A stretch of DNA of 64,000 bases, taken from contig OU612066.1 in assembly GCA_914767715.1 (NCBI GenBank), positions 3,105,001 to 3,169,000 of the forward strand. The letters are read 5' to 3'. This DNA is from Membranipora membranacea (lineage: Eukaryota; Bryozoa; Gymnolaemata; Cheilostomatida; Membraniporidae). The notes under the pieces are model-generated. The model did no database searches. It had not been told where the DNA came from and saw nothing but the letters and a program-made list of their open reading frames with translations. Made by a program: the position numbers and the translations under genes. Of the stretch, positions 28,001 to 40,000 are shown piece after piece. The first letter of the stretch is position 1. Each line of letters starts with the position of its first letter.

Positions 28001-31000
28001 AAGTAGACGTTGCGCGCTTGAGAATGCAAAACTGAACGTAAATATCTGCGTCAGCATTGTTGGCACAAATGTGTGCCATTGAACAAAAGAGAGCTCAACT
28101 CTGAGGCCATTCGCGGAGAGCCAAAGTGGTTTGAGCCATGGCTGCCGCGACAATATGGCCTATGCACCCACCATTCAAGCTCGTCAGCTCCGTTGTGACA
28201 GTCGAAGCCGTTGTCGCACACATTCAAGCCTGGTATGCACTGTCCGTTTCCGCAGTCAAACTCTATGTCAGAGCACCGGGTTTCGTTCGTTTCTGGTGCT
28301 GTCAGGCATTGCTCCTCAGGCAGCTGCATGCAAATGGACTCGAGGTAGTCTCTGGCCGGGCCTCTGCAACCTTCTCTTATGCCTTCTGCAACAACGATTG
28401 AAAAACAGATGTTAATGGTCGAAAAGAGTTTAACGGGTCTATATTCAAGGCAGGCAAGAATTAAGACTTTTCATCTCAACAACAGCTACCCGGTATGGCG
28501 TCAGCATGAACATGGTGCGGCTTGAATTTATCTCCTCGGTAAAACATGCAAGTTTCTCACCGAAGCACGTTTCCTGGCACAGTTGCAACTCGAAGCCAAG
28601 CAGACATCTTGGGAACATGATGTTGCACACTCCCCATCTGGTCCAGTATTCATCCAGTCCTGTGCAGTTCATGAGAGCTGCCGTTATGTTATCGGAGAAC
28701 TGTGTGTATTGCTCAGTGCCGTTAAGCATGAACAACTTGTTGGGATATGTTGTGTAAGGGACGACGTCAGCACACTCCGCTGGTACTTCATCGCTGCACA
28801 CCTCCTCACTGAAACGAGAAGACGGTGATAAATGGCAAACATATGAAAAACCTCAACGGCTGCGCACTAAAACGCATGAAATTCGACATGGTTGGCGCTT
28901 AGAAAAGATTACAGGCGCGCATCAGGAATAAGTTCCAGAATTTGGGAGTTGTCCCGAGAGGTTCCATGCGTTCCATGACATTAACATCTGGAGTTACGTA
29001 CCATTGAAGCTCATCTGCACCGTTGCGGCAGTCGAATTTGTTGTCGCACAGCTGTAAGCCATGGATGCATACACCATCTCCGCAGTCAAACTCGTCTTCA
29101 GTGCACTTGCTGTCGTTCATAGGCAGAGCGGGCAGACAATCCTTCTCTGGCAGCTGCATGCATATCGATTCTAGGTAGTCTCTTGACGAGCCTCTGCAAC
29201 CTTCACGCACGCCGTCTGCAAGTGGAGGTAAATTGACAGTTTAGTGTACGTTTGCGCAGCACATGCTCATCAACAATAGGTCATTGACAGTGCGAAAATA
29301 GCATCACTATTGGACCAATTTAAATGCCTATAAACGGCAATGCCATTATCAATAAGTGCCGATCGATCTGTGCTTTTTGACGTATGTCCCGATCCGTGAG
29401 AGGAAAACTCACCCAAACAAGTTTCCCTGCAAAGCTGCAGCTCATATCCGAGCAGACATCTGGGGAACATGATGTTGCACACGCCCCATCTTGTCCAGAA
29501 CGGATCGACATTTGTGCAGTTCCTCAGTGCAGATTCGATCCTGTCCGAAAAGTCGGTGTATTCAGCAGTGCCATTCAGTCCGAATAGGCTGTTTGGATAG
29601 GTAGTGTAAGGTACAACATCGGAACATTCAGCTGGCACCTGGTCGCTGCACTTTTCAGAGCTGAAAAATAACAATACAATGTTATAGTGGCAACATGACT
29701 TCATAACAATACACAAATGGCTAACAATCATAAAGTAGACGTTGCGCGCTTGAGAATGCAAAACTGAACGTAAATATCTGCGTCAGCATTGTTGGCACAA
29801 ATGTGTGCCATTGAACAAAAGAGAGCTCAACTCTGAGGCCATTCGCGGAGAGCCAAAGTGGTTTGAGCCATGGCTGCCGCGACAATATGGCCTATGCACC
29901 CACCATTCAAGCTCGTCAGCTCCGTTGTGACAGTCGAAGCCGTTGTCGCACACATTCAAGCCTGGTATGCACTGTCCGTTTCCGCAGTCAAACTCTATGT
30001 CAGAGCACCGGGTTTCGTTCGTTTCTGGTGCTGTCAGGCATTGCTCCTCAGGCAGCTGCATGCAAATGGACTCGAGGTAGTCTCTGGCCGGGCCTCTGCA
30101 ACCTTCTCTTATGCCTTCTGCAACAACGATTGAAAAACAGATGTTAATGGTCGAAAAGAGTTTAACGGGTCTATATTCAAGGCAGGCAAGAATTAAGACT
30201 TTTCATCTCAACAACAGCTACCCGGTATGGCGTCAGCATGAACATGGTGCGGCTTGAATTTATCTCCTCGGTAAAACATGCAAGTTTCTCACCGAAGCAC
30301 GTTTCCTGGCACAGTTGCAACTCGAAGCCAAGCAGACATCTTGGGAACATGATGTTGCACACTCCCCATCTGGTCCAGTATTCATCCAGTCCTGTGCAGT
30401 TCATGAGAGCTGCCGTTATGTTATCGGAGAACTGTGTGTATTGCTCAGTGCCGTTAAGCATGAACAACTTGTTGGGATATGTTGTGTAAGGGACGACGTC
30501 AGCACACTCCGCTGGTACTTCATCGCTGCACACCTCCTCACTGAAACGAGAAGACGGTGATAAATGGCAAACATATGAAAAACCTCAACGGCTGCGCACT
30601 AAAACGCATGAAATTCGACATGGTTGGCGCTTAGAAAAGATTACAGGCGCGCATCAGGAATAAGTTCCAGAATTTGGGAGTTGTCCCGAGAGGTTCCATG
30701 CGTTCCATGACATTAACATCTGGAGTTACGTACCATTGAAGCTCATCTGCACCGTTGCGGCAGTCGAATTTGTTGTCGCACAGCTGTAAGCCATGGATGC
30801 ATACACCATCTCCGCAGTCAAACTCGTCTTCTTTACAGGGGTGTTTGTAGGGGTTATATTCTAGAGGGAGACAGTTTTCAGTAGGGAGCTGCAGGCAGAT
30901 TGACTGGAGGAGCTCTCTTTCTGTTTCAATCATACAAATGTCTCTCACCCCAGCTGAAACATTTGACATTGATTGACTCAAACTGACATTATGTTATCAG

Positions 31001-34000
31001 CCAATTTAAACCAGGCTAATCCAAATTTTAAATTACTTTGCATTGTTCTTTTTGTAGTTAAGATAGTCAAATCAAATATACTGCTGTTTCTTTTCATACT
31101 TACTAGTCATATCATATCACAAGTCTAAAACCAAAAGTCTAAAATTGAGAACCTACCCAAAAAGAAAGCAGGGACAACATCAGATGAAAGGTGTACAATG
31201 ACTTGCACAGGCCAAATTGCGTCATGAGGAAGGAGGATGCAAGGCAGTGGTACAGGTGTACTTTAGTAGAGCCTTGGTCAGCCTGCCACGTAGCCTTGCC
31301 ACATAGATTAATGGGAACAAACCCAAATGCAGGCAAATTGGATCGAACTTATACCGTGGTTCTGATGTCCCTGATATCCCCGTTTTTACTCCCATTAAAA
31401 GGCATTACGTAACCCTTCTTGTCATCTGAATTCTTGATCATTGAACTACAATATGATTCCCTGAGAAATTATAAACTTCCCAATTAAGTTCTCAATAATG
31501 GTGCAGTGATTTATCTCATTCTGGTTCTATCCACACAATCAGAACTAATCTGTTAATCACTAGAGGGTCAGGCCAATAATAACATACATGGTATTGTCCT
31601 GATGTCATTGGTTCTTCTAAAAATGTATTGTGGGTTACCTCATCTATTAACATGCCCTCGTCTCTCTTCGTTACAAATGTAGATCATGTCAACATCATTA
31701 CGACTGTTTACTCACCGAGACAGCTGTCCTGACAGAGGTGTAGTTCATATCCCAGCAGACATCTCGGGTACACAAGGTTACATACAGACCAGCGAGCTGT
31801 ACAGTTATCTACCTCACACTTACTCAGAGCTGTTCTCATCTCCATCATGAAGTTAGTGTACTGGTCGGTGGTGTTCAAGCTGAACAGTGAGTTTGACATG
31901 GTAGTGTATGGGATGTGATCACTGCATTCTACAGGTACTCCACTGCTACACGTCTCCGAGCTGTGAGAGGGAAATTGATTCAAGCTTAATAATATCATTG
32001 AGCCCTTATTTGGTTATTGAAGGAAAATTTGTACATCAACTTGGATTATATAACTGCACATGTACTATACAAAAGTGGACTGGAATTATACAATGTGGTT
32101 TTATGAGCTCAAGCTGCGACTCGTTTCCTTTGCACACTGCAATTTTCAATATTGTATAACCTCATTTTCACTCTTATGAATTCTTGCTCTATGATATTTT
32201 TCTGCATCAGTCTCAACGCTTATAGATTATACATCTCAGGATACCACATGCATAAAAATGTACAGCCTGGTACATGTCACCTGCACAGGTTGTCATTGAC
32301 TATTGAAAACACTAGAGTTATTGCAACTTGACACATTCAGTTTCTCCCTATAATACAAAGCCTTGTATACCATGTCAGTTCATCAGCTCCATTCAGGCAG
32401 TCAAATCTCCTATCACAGATCGAGAGAGAAGGGATACACTGTCCGTTCCCACAGCTGAACTCATTCTGTCCACAAGAGAATCTATCAACTGTAGCCAGGA
32501 TCTCCTGTACTATATCTACATACATCTCCACATCGATAACCTCTGTAAGATATAACATCCATCAAGTTGCTTTGTGCTCCGCTTTGACATCTAGTTATTT
32601 TTTTAATCAGATTTTGTTTGAAAATTCAAAGTTAATCTGTATGGAGTATGTTGCACATCTTGTCAGGTTCAGGCTCACAGTTTCAACAATAAGACCAAAT
32701 CAGTAAGTACTACAGGGTATAAAAAACAAGTTTCACCAGAATTTCTTATTTTACCACAGTCATCATGATTCACACACCTGTTATTGTAGGTTCTGAGGTT
32801 ATATTCCAGGGGGCGAGCTCATTGTAGATTACAGATGTCATGTTCATTGTGTACTCTATAAGTTGCTGACTACTTATCTCAGTATAAGTTGTATCCAGTA
32901 CTATAACTATCTGCATAGAGACCTCGTTACTCACGGTCACACTGCAGTGGAGAGATACACAGAGATGTGTCAGGGCCAAAAAATAAATAACTATTTGTAT
33001 CTTCATAGTCGGGCGGAAAACCTGATATTGTGCTTATGATACAAATGAGTTACAAGGATCAACCACTTAGGCACAACGAACAACTTACAGTAGATATCTA
33101 GGTTCTTCATTGAGTGAAGTTATCTCACTGATATGTGCATATATTGCATAGTTTAAGTGGAGACGTCTGCATACACATGTAAGGGTTCAGCGCAAGGAAA
33201 ATCATAAATAACTTGGCTGAATTCAATTCACAACCACATAATTTCACGATTTCATAAAAGCCAATGTGAATTGTCGTTGATGATAATCCTATATATATAT
33301 ATATATTAACAGTGTATATACTTTCTGACTCAAGACGAGTCTTACATATGAAGTCTACTGAGCACAGTTGCTACTGGCCTGTCTGTACAAGCTTGTACAG
33401 ACAGGCTGTGTTGTTATATCGTATTAACTTACCTTGCGTTCATGAGACGACAGCCTATAAACACCTCATCCCTGTCGATCTCTGTGTATATTAATTTGAC
33501 CACATCACAGATACCATCAGAAGCTTCCATAAACACCTCACTAGAGTGATTCAACATCTCAACAGAAAAGACCATACGGCTAGTCATCTCCATCATCAAC
33601 ACAACTATAACAACAAAGTCATTGATCAACAGTCAGTATGTCACACACAACTACAATCTCAACGTCAGCCACTACATAAAAAGATATCCCATTCTTTGGA
33701 AAGCTAAGTGGTAAGCTACTTTTCAGGTTGACATAAAACAGTTTAGAGTTTGTCCATTCAACATCATTGAAACAAACAAACTAACCAGCTCACAGCTGTT
33801 TACAACGGCTAGCTAGTTTGATTTCATCCTGTTTGAGAGTATATGAATTAAATATTATGATTATATCGATCCCTGAGTAACATTACACGCAGTATTTCAT
33901 CACTTACCAAGGGTCTCAGGGAGCACTGTGGTGTTGTCTATCATCATTGTAGTAGTTGGGTCAACAGTAGTACCAGGAGGCTCAGAAGTAAACACTGTAG

Positions 34001-37000
34001 TAGTTGTTGGTAAAGTAGTGGATGTTGACGATACAGTTGGGGTCATAGTAGAAGTCAACACTGTGGGTGTGACGCTAGAGGTTGACACAGTTGGTGTGAC
34101 AGTTGATGTTGACTCTGTTGGTGTGACAGTTGATGTTGACTCTGTTGGTGTGACAGGTGATGTTGACACTGTCGGTGTGACACTAGATGTTGACACTGTC
34201 GGTGTGGCACTAGATGTTGACACTGTCGGTGTGACACTAGATGTTGACACTGTTGGTGTGACACTAGAAGTCGACACAGTTGGTGTGACACTTGATGTTG
34301 ACAAAGTTGGTGTGACACTTGATGATGGACCAGTTGTGGTGGAGTTTGGTGATAATGTTGTTGATACTGCCAATGTTGATTCAGATGTTGGAGATGTAGT
34401 TGAGCTCGTTGATGAAGGAGCAGAGGTGGTAGTTGTTGAGGGTGATGGAGTAGTAGTTGGGATGGTTGTTGGAGCTATTGTGAAATCAACTTCATTGAGA
34501 ACATCATCGACTGTCTCGACTGGGACAACTATAACACACCAAACGATAATACTGTTAATATGGTTACTGAGACCTGACATGGTCCAAACATAAATCCGTA
34601 AAAGACTTGAGGACAGCATGAACTCATGGATAAGAGTAGCACGCTTATAAGCTGTCTATCAAGGCAACTACTGCACATTATACTTTGATTGAAGGAGAAG
34701 CCAACATCTTTTATTAGGTTAAAATAATGAACAATCATAGTGTCAGTACTCAGCACATAGTGTCAGTACTCAGCACATAGTGTCAGTACTCAGCACATAG
34801 TGTCAGTACTCAGCACATAGTGTCAGTACTCAGCACATAGTGTCAGTACTCAGCACATAGTGTCAGTACTCAGCACATAGTGTCAGTACTCAGCACATAG
34901 TGTCAGTACTCAGCACATAGTGTCAGTACTCAGCACATAGTGTCAGTACTCAGCACATAGTGTCAGTACTCAGCACATAGTGTCAGTACTCAGCACATAG
35001 TGTCAGTACTCAGCACATAGTGTCAGTACTCAGCACATAGTGTCAGTACTCAGCAGTATTTTGTCAAAAGTCAACAGTAGTGATGGTCAATGTAGGGCCT
35101 TAGGATATTCCTGAGGTCAGGATTGGGCTATATAAGCAGGCGTTGGAAGTTCAGAACTATATCAGCAGTGACATGACTTCAAGTTCTTACCAGTAACAAT
35201 GATAGTAGCCTCGATGACACTTTCTACCTCAGTAACAAGGCCAGTCATTAGAGAGTTAAGTACAAGCGAACTGTAGAAATCAGCAGTGGAAGATTCGGGA
35301 CTGGATGTCGTTGTGTTAGTCGTTGTCGATGTGGTTGTGTTTGTATTTGCTGGTGTTGTGGTTGTAGCTGTGTCAGTGATCACAACAAACACAAATATTG
35401 TCAGGAAGTTAGCCTTGATAGAGCCAGACCTGGAAAATAGAATATCTCATGAGCGCTTGCATTATGTACAGGGTAGCAATGCATGGTTAAGGTATCTGCT
35501 GTAATTCAACCTGCCAGCCTCGGAAAGACATGGACACGGAATAGTATATTTAGTACTCTTCTACATCCAAACTTGAACTTTGAAACTCTGATTGACTTAC
35601 TCGAAGCTAGTGACGACACAGCCCTTATATGCAGATGATAGAGTAGAGTTTTGATATATAGAATCGATAGAGCTACAGAAGTTATCTGCCTCTGCCTGGA
35701 ACTCAGTAGATGAGGAATTCATCAGCTCCTCACTGAATGTCTTGTTCAGTGTAACTGTCGAGTTGTAGGCAGCTGACGGATAGAAAATCAAGTGAACGGA
35801 TCCATAAAATATTTCTTTACAATAGAAAACCAGTAAACAATCAACAGTATCACATAAACCGTTAGCAGTTTCAGTACAAGGTAGTGATTGATCATGAGTT
35901 CTGACCTCCAAGAATCTTATGTCCGCTTTGAACAAATCAATTGTAGCTCATTGAAGCACAAATAATATTTGAATGCTAGCAAAACCTACTGTTCCCTCTT
36001 CATCATTGTTGTGGTATGATTGCAAACAAGGATGATGTAATAACCAACTCACCCACAACTGTAGGAGTCTCTGTTGTTGTGGTCACTGTGGTTGTCGGAG
36101 TTGTAGTCACTGTGGTTGTCGGAGTTGTAGTCACTGTTGTTGATGGAGTTGTAGTCACTGTGGTTGTTGGAGTTGTAGTCACTGTTGTTGTTGATGTAGG
36201 GCCTGTTGTGGTAGGTCCAGTTGTGGTAGGCACTGTTGTGGTAGGGCCTGGTGTTGTCGAGGTTTGAGTAGTAGGATCTTGAGTAGAAGGGTCCAGTGTG
36301 GTGGGGCCAGGAGTGGTAACAACAGTTGTAGGACCCTGTGTTGTCGGGGCCTGTGTTGTCGGGGCCTGTGTTGTCGGGGCCTGTGTTGTAGGACCCTGTG
36401 TTGTCGGGGCCTGTGTTGTCGGGGCCTGTGTTGTAGGACCCTGGGTTGTTGGAGCCGGTGTTGTTGGAGCCGGTGTTGTTGGAGCCGTGGTTGCAGGAGC
36501 TTGTGTGACAGGCTGCTGTGTTATAGGAGCCCGTGTGGTCTCTTGGGTTGGAGGTACAGTTCTCTTTGTCGGAGGTACTGTGACTGAGGCGCCTAAAAGT
36601 TGGACAATTAAAAATGCAATGATTTGTTTGCTACGATGTCTATATATATGAAAAGTATCTAGTATACTAAGAGAATTAAAGCTTCAGGATCTTAATAACA
36701 AAGTACCAGTAACATTGAATTCCATATCTGGAATAGCATCATTAGCTTTCTTTTGCAAAATAACGGGCTTGCAGAAATAGCCAGTCCCTAGTAGCAATCT
36801 AGAAATGCCCAAATCATCGACACTGTAGGGGTATAATTACTGTTTGCAATTTTGTAAACAAGACAATTCTCAGGCTAATTATTCATGCTACTAGGGACAG
36901 CCAATCAGATAACAGTCAGATGGGTCTCTGTGTTTAGTGTACTAACTGTATAACGCTATGATACTATTTCCATTCTATGAGAAGAGTTTAATTCAGTGAC

Positions 37001-40000
37001 CAGTAACTAATATACACTGCTATGTGTGACAAGTAGCACTAACCATCAAATGTTATTGATGAAGTGTCCACATTGTAACCTCCAAACTCATTTCTACCGA
37101 TTACAGTAAGGATCTCAGTCTGCGCCAAAATTGTAATCTCTGATTGTGGTTTATCTCCTCCGGATCGCTGAAAATCCAGCGTATAGGTGACCACCACACT
37201 ACCGGACCTGTCAAACGAAGAACATATTATCGTTATAAACCATTCACTTCCTTCTAATATCACAACACGCAAATGACAATGATTCACCTCACAAAGTAGT
37301 AAAAACATGTAACATGCAACAAGAGCAAGATAGTTTACTTTGGAGTGACAATGCTCGTACTCTATGTTTTGCTCAGCTTCTGATGTATCACTCTTTGGTG
37401 AGCCGCGTGATATCCTTTCCGCTGCTAGCAATATAGATTGAGTACATAGACAAGCCTTAATCAAATTTCATCATTACACAACATATTCCATCTGTCCACC
37501 TATACAAACATTTTTCGCATGGCACAGTAGACCGTTGAAGAGGGCAATATGTGTTCAATTCCCATTTTTCTTGAGTTTCATGGTGGAACATTTTATGATT
37601 ATCAAAAGTTTGCTATCAAAAGAGATAATTTTTTGGTCAGTATTCTGGCTTGTCTTAAATAAGAATGCATTTACTCGCCTGATTCTATCGACAGTACATT
37701 GAGTATAGAGAGAAGACAAATCCGGGTTCCCACTGTATACATCGCTCACCTAAATAATAGAATGTGAACCAATCTTAGTGCATGATGGGTGAGTAGTTAT
37801 CCTTCCCAATACAAGGGCAAACTAGTTGAGGAGAATAATGCCATATGCATGCAAAGAGAGTCTGTACATGTGGTCAAGCCTAAATAAAACATGACTCAGC
37901 AATCTATTGCGAATGTACAGACAAGTTATGTTAGAGCGAGGAGCTCATTCTTACTGTTCTTCTCAAGAAAGCTGCGATGGTATAAAAAATATGATTTGAA
38001 TCTCCCAGTACGAAGCGGATCTATTCACAGAGATCCAATTTCTGTGATGCCTATGCTGTCGTTAAACTTTCTTTCAAAAAACATGAATGAATGTTCTACC
38101 AAATATCCAAATATTTGTTCTTGAACATTGAGTCCGTTTCAGAGCATAGCAGGATAGCTGATCTCTTCTTATTTGATTAGGAGTTTTATATAAGAGTGGG
38201 TTTAATTTGGTGAGAGCAGCGATACTTACTGATTTACAGAAGTCCTGAGTAAATGTTTTATATTCTTCTGAGTTAGGATCCGAGTACTGAGCTAAGAACT
38301 GTATCCCTCTCAATCTCATAGTACCGTTCATCGTAAAAACTACAAGTGGCATCAAATATATCATAGGATTATCATAGCCGCACCCTGCCTCACAAAGGGC
38401 ACGAGGAACCTCAGGCTAAGTATTACTTGCATTAAAAAGATCATGTTTTTGTCTGAGAGCTGCATTTGAAAACAGGCTGCCTATCAGCGACATGTTAGCT
38501 TTCCGATGTTTAGCGCTTAGTGACCTGTCACTTTGCAATAGAAATCTACATCCTTGAAGCACTTATACATATTCTCAAACATTCAAAGTCTAGCTGGCAA
38601 TAATAGAGCTTTATATTATTTTGTCCAAATGTTCTTTTGTGGTTTAACAATATAAATATGCACAGATTTCCTTGAGCAACCCCTTATGTGCCGGCACTAT
38701 CATGTATAATTCACTGTATATATATGACATGTAAACAGGTCTTCAGATACATACCTGAAGTATCGAGTCTACTTCGCGAACCAGCTACAAAATAGAAAAA
38801 TAAGTTCACCATACGTCATATCAGGGAGCAAAAACTGAGAGATAACATGATGAGAAAATTAAGTTCCTTGTTAGAAATCTTTAAGCAGCACACCCTCTCA
38901 AAGGGGCACAGTTTGTTTACTTGCTATGCTGATGGTGTTTGTATAAGGGATATTATTCATGCAAATCAGCAATCACCAGTTTTCTGTTACCTCCCATACA
39001 ATAAATATCATAAGTAAGCACCCTATTTACATTATGTTAAACCTGAGGCCTATCCAAGTAATAAACCACCTCAATATGACAAGCGAGTAAGGGGCAGAAT
39101 GGAACGCCATCGGGTCATCACGAGACACTATTTAAACATGGCTTTGCCCTCAGCATGAGGGTTTATATCTTGTGATGTAATTTGACTAAGCCGGGTGACA
39201 CTGAAACTCAATACAAGCTAGCAGTAATGGTGTTGGGAATGCACTTTTACAGTATTGGGAGTGTTCAGGTTATGAAACTGTGCTGGTCAGGACTATATTA
39301 TATAATTATTCTGAGCCAGGCATGGACAAGGAAGAATACAAATTACAAAGAAAACCTGTTCTCTGATCACAGGATATTTCCATAGATATAGTATACTTGT
39401 ATATACTTGAAAACTAAGTCTCTGGATAATTCAATCAGGCACTCATTTTTAACCATATTCTTGTTACTACAAGCGCATAGCAATCTCGAATAGTGGGGAA
39501 ATACGTAGACAGGCCATCTTATACGGGACAGCGTCAGTAAGCATGGAGGATGTTAACATACCTAGAATAGCGGTGGTTGTGATGGCAGCTATGAGAAGTG
39601 TTATCGCCACGATTACAGAAGCCCAAACACAGTAAGCATTCTGTTGCCTCTTCTTATTAAAGTTATCCCATGCTCTACCATACCATAGCTTATCGCCACT
39701 GCAACAACACAAAAGCGACAAGTCAACGCTGCATACTATGGTAGAAGCAGGCAAACTGAAATGTATTAACTCTATCAACAACAGTATAATCTTTCGTTGG
39801 AAGCAGCAAGAATTATGAATAGACAGTTTTCTGAGCTCTGATTTAGGCCTCAATTCGGAGTTGTCCACTCTCCAGTTTGGTACTTTTAACCCACGCCGCA
39901 TAGGAAAAACGTGCTGAAAAGAGGGTTATCTTGAAAACCGCTTATTATAGGATAAAAATTATTTTTGATTCAGAATCTGCAACATCGAAAACTCATATGG

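Larger units (their letters stand above)
1..30831 (-). repeat. Intragenic tandem array, 1732-bp unit, ~17.8 copies
   Basis: Every landmark recurs exactly 1732 bp apart from the left edge to 30831, with no indel seen in any copy and only scattered single-base differences. Introns are as conserved as exons, so the copies are very young or kept alike by conversion or unequal exchange. Each unit contains Fz-A exon (248 bp), intron 175, LDLa-B exon (214), intron 243, Fz-B exon (248), intron 197, LDLa-A exon (214), intron 193; these sum to 1732. The A and B halves are homologous in protein (about three quarters identical by eye in the Fz exon) but their introns differ, so an older Fz-LDLa duplication preceded the array. 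The right end of the array lies inside an LDLa exon at 30831, where similarity stops abruptly. The left end is outside the window. Confidence 0.98.

Noticed and set aside
1-30831. Tandem array of separate small genes
   Set aside because: Units have no start or stop codon or promoter of their own and are joined by matching splice phases; they read as exons of one gene.
33928-34593. Plus-strand Val/Asp/Gly-rich frame of 221 residues
   Set aside because: It is the complement of the Ser/Thr mucin repeat; the minus frame joins both neighbouring SEA exons in phase.
34736-35055. CRISPR-like array
   Set aside because: The 20-bp units are directly adjacent with no spacers and lie in a eukaryotic intron.
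36264-36651. Plus-strand Cys-rich and Val-rich frames resembling a cysteine-rich peptide
   Set aside because: They are antisense shadows of TTQAP repeats; no signal peptide or start context.
39467-39901. 144-residue minus-strand ORF as a complete protein
   Set aside because: It reads through the foldback element and two introns; only 39562-39698 within it is bounded by splice sites that fit neighbouring exons.
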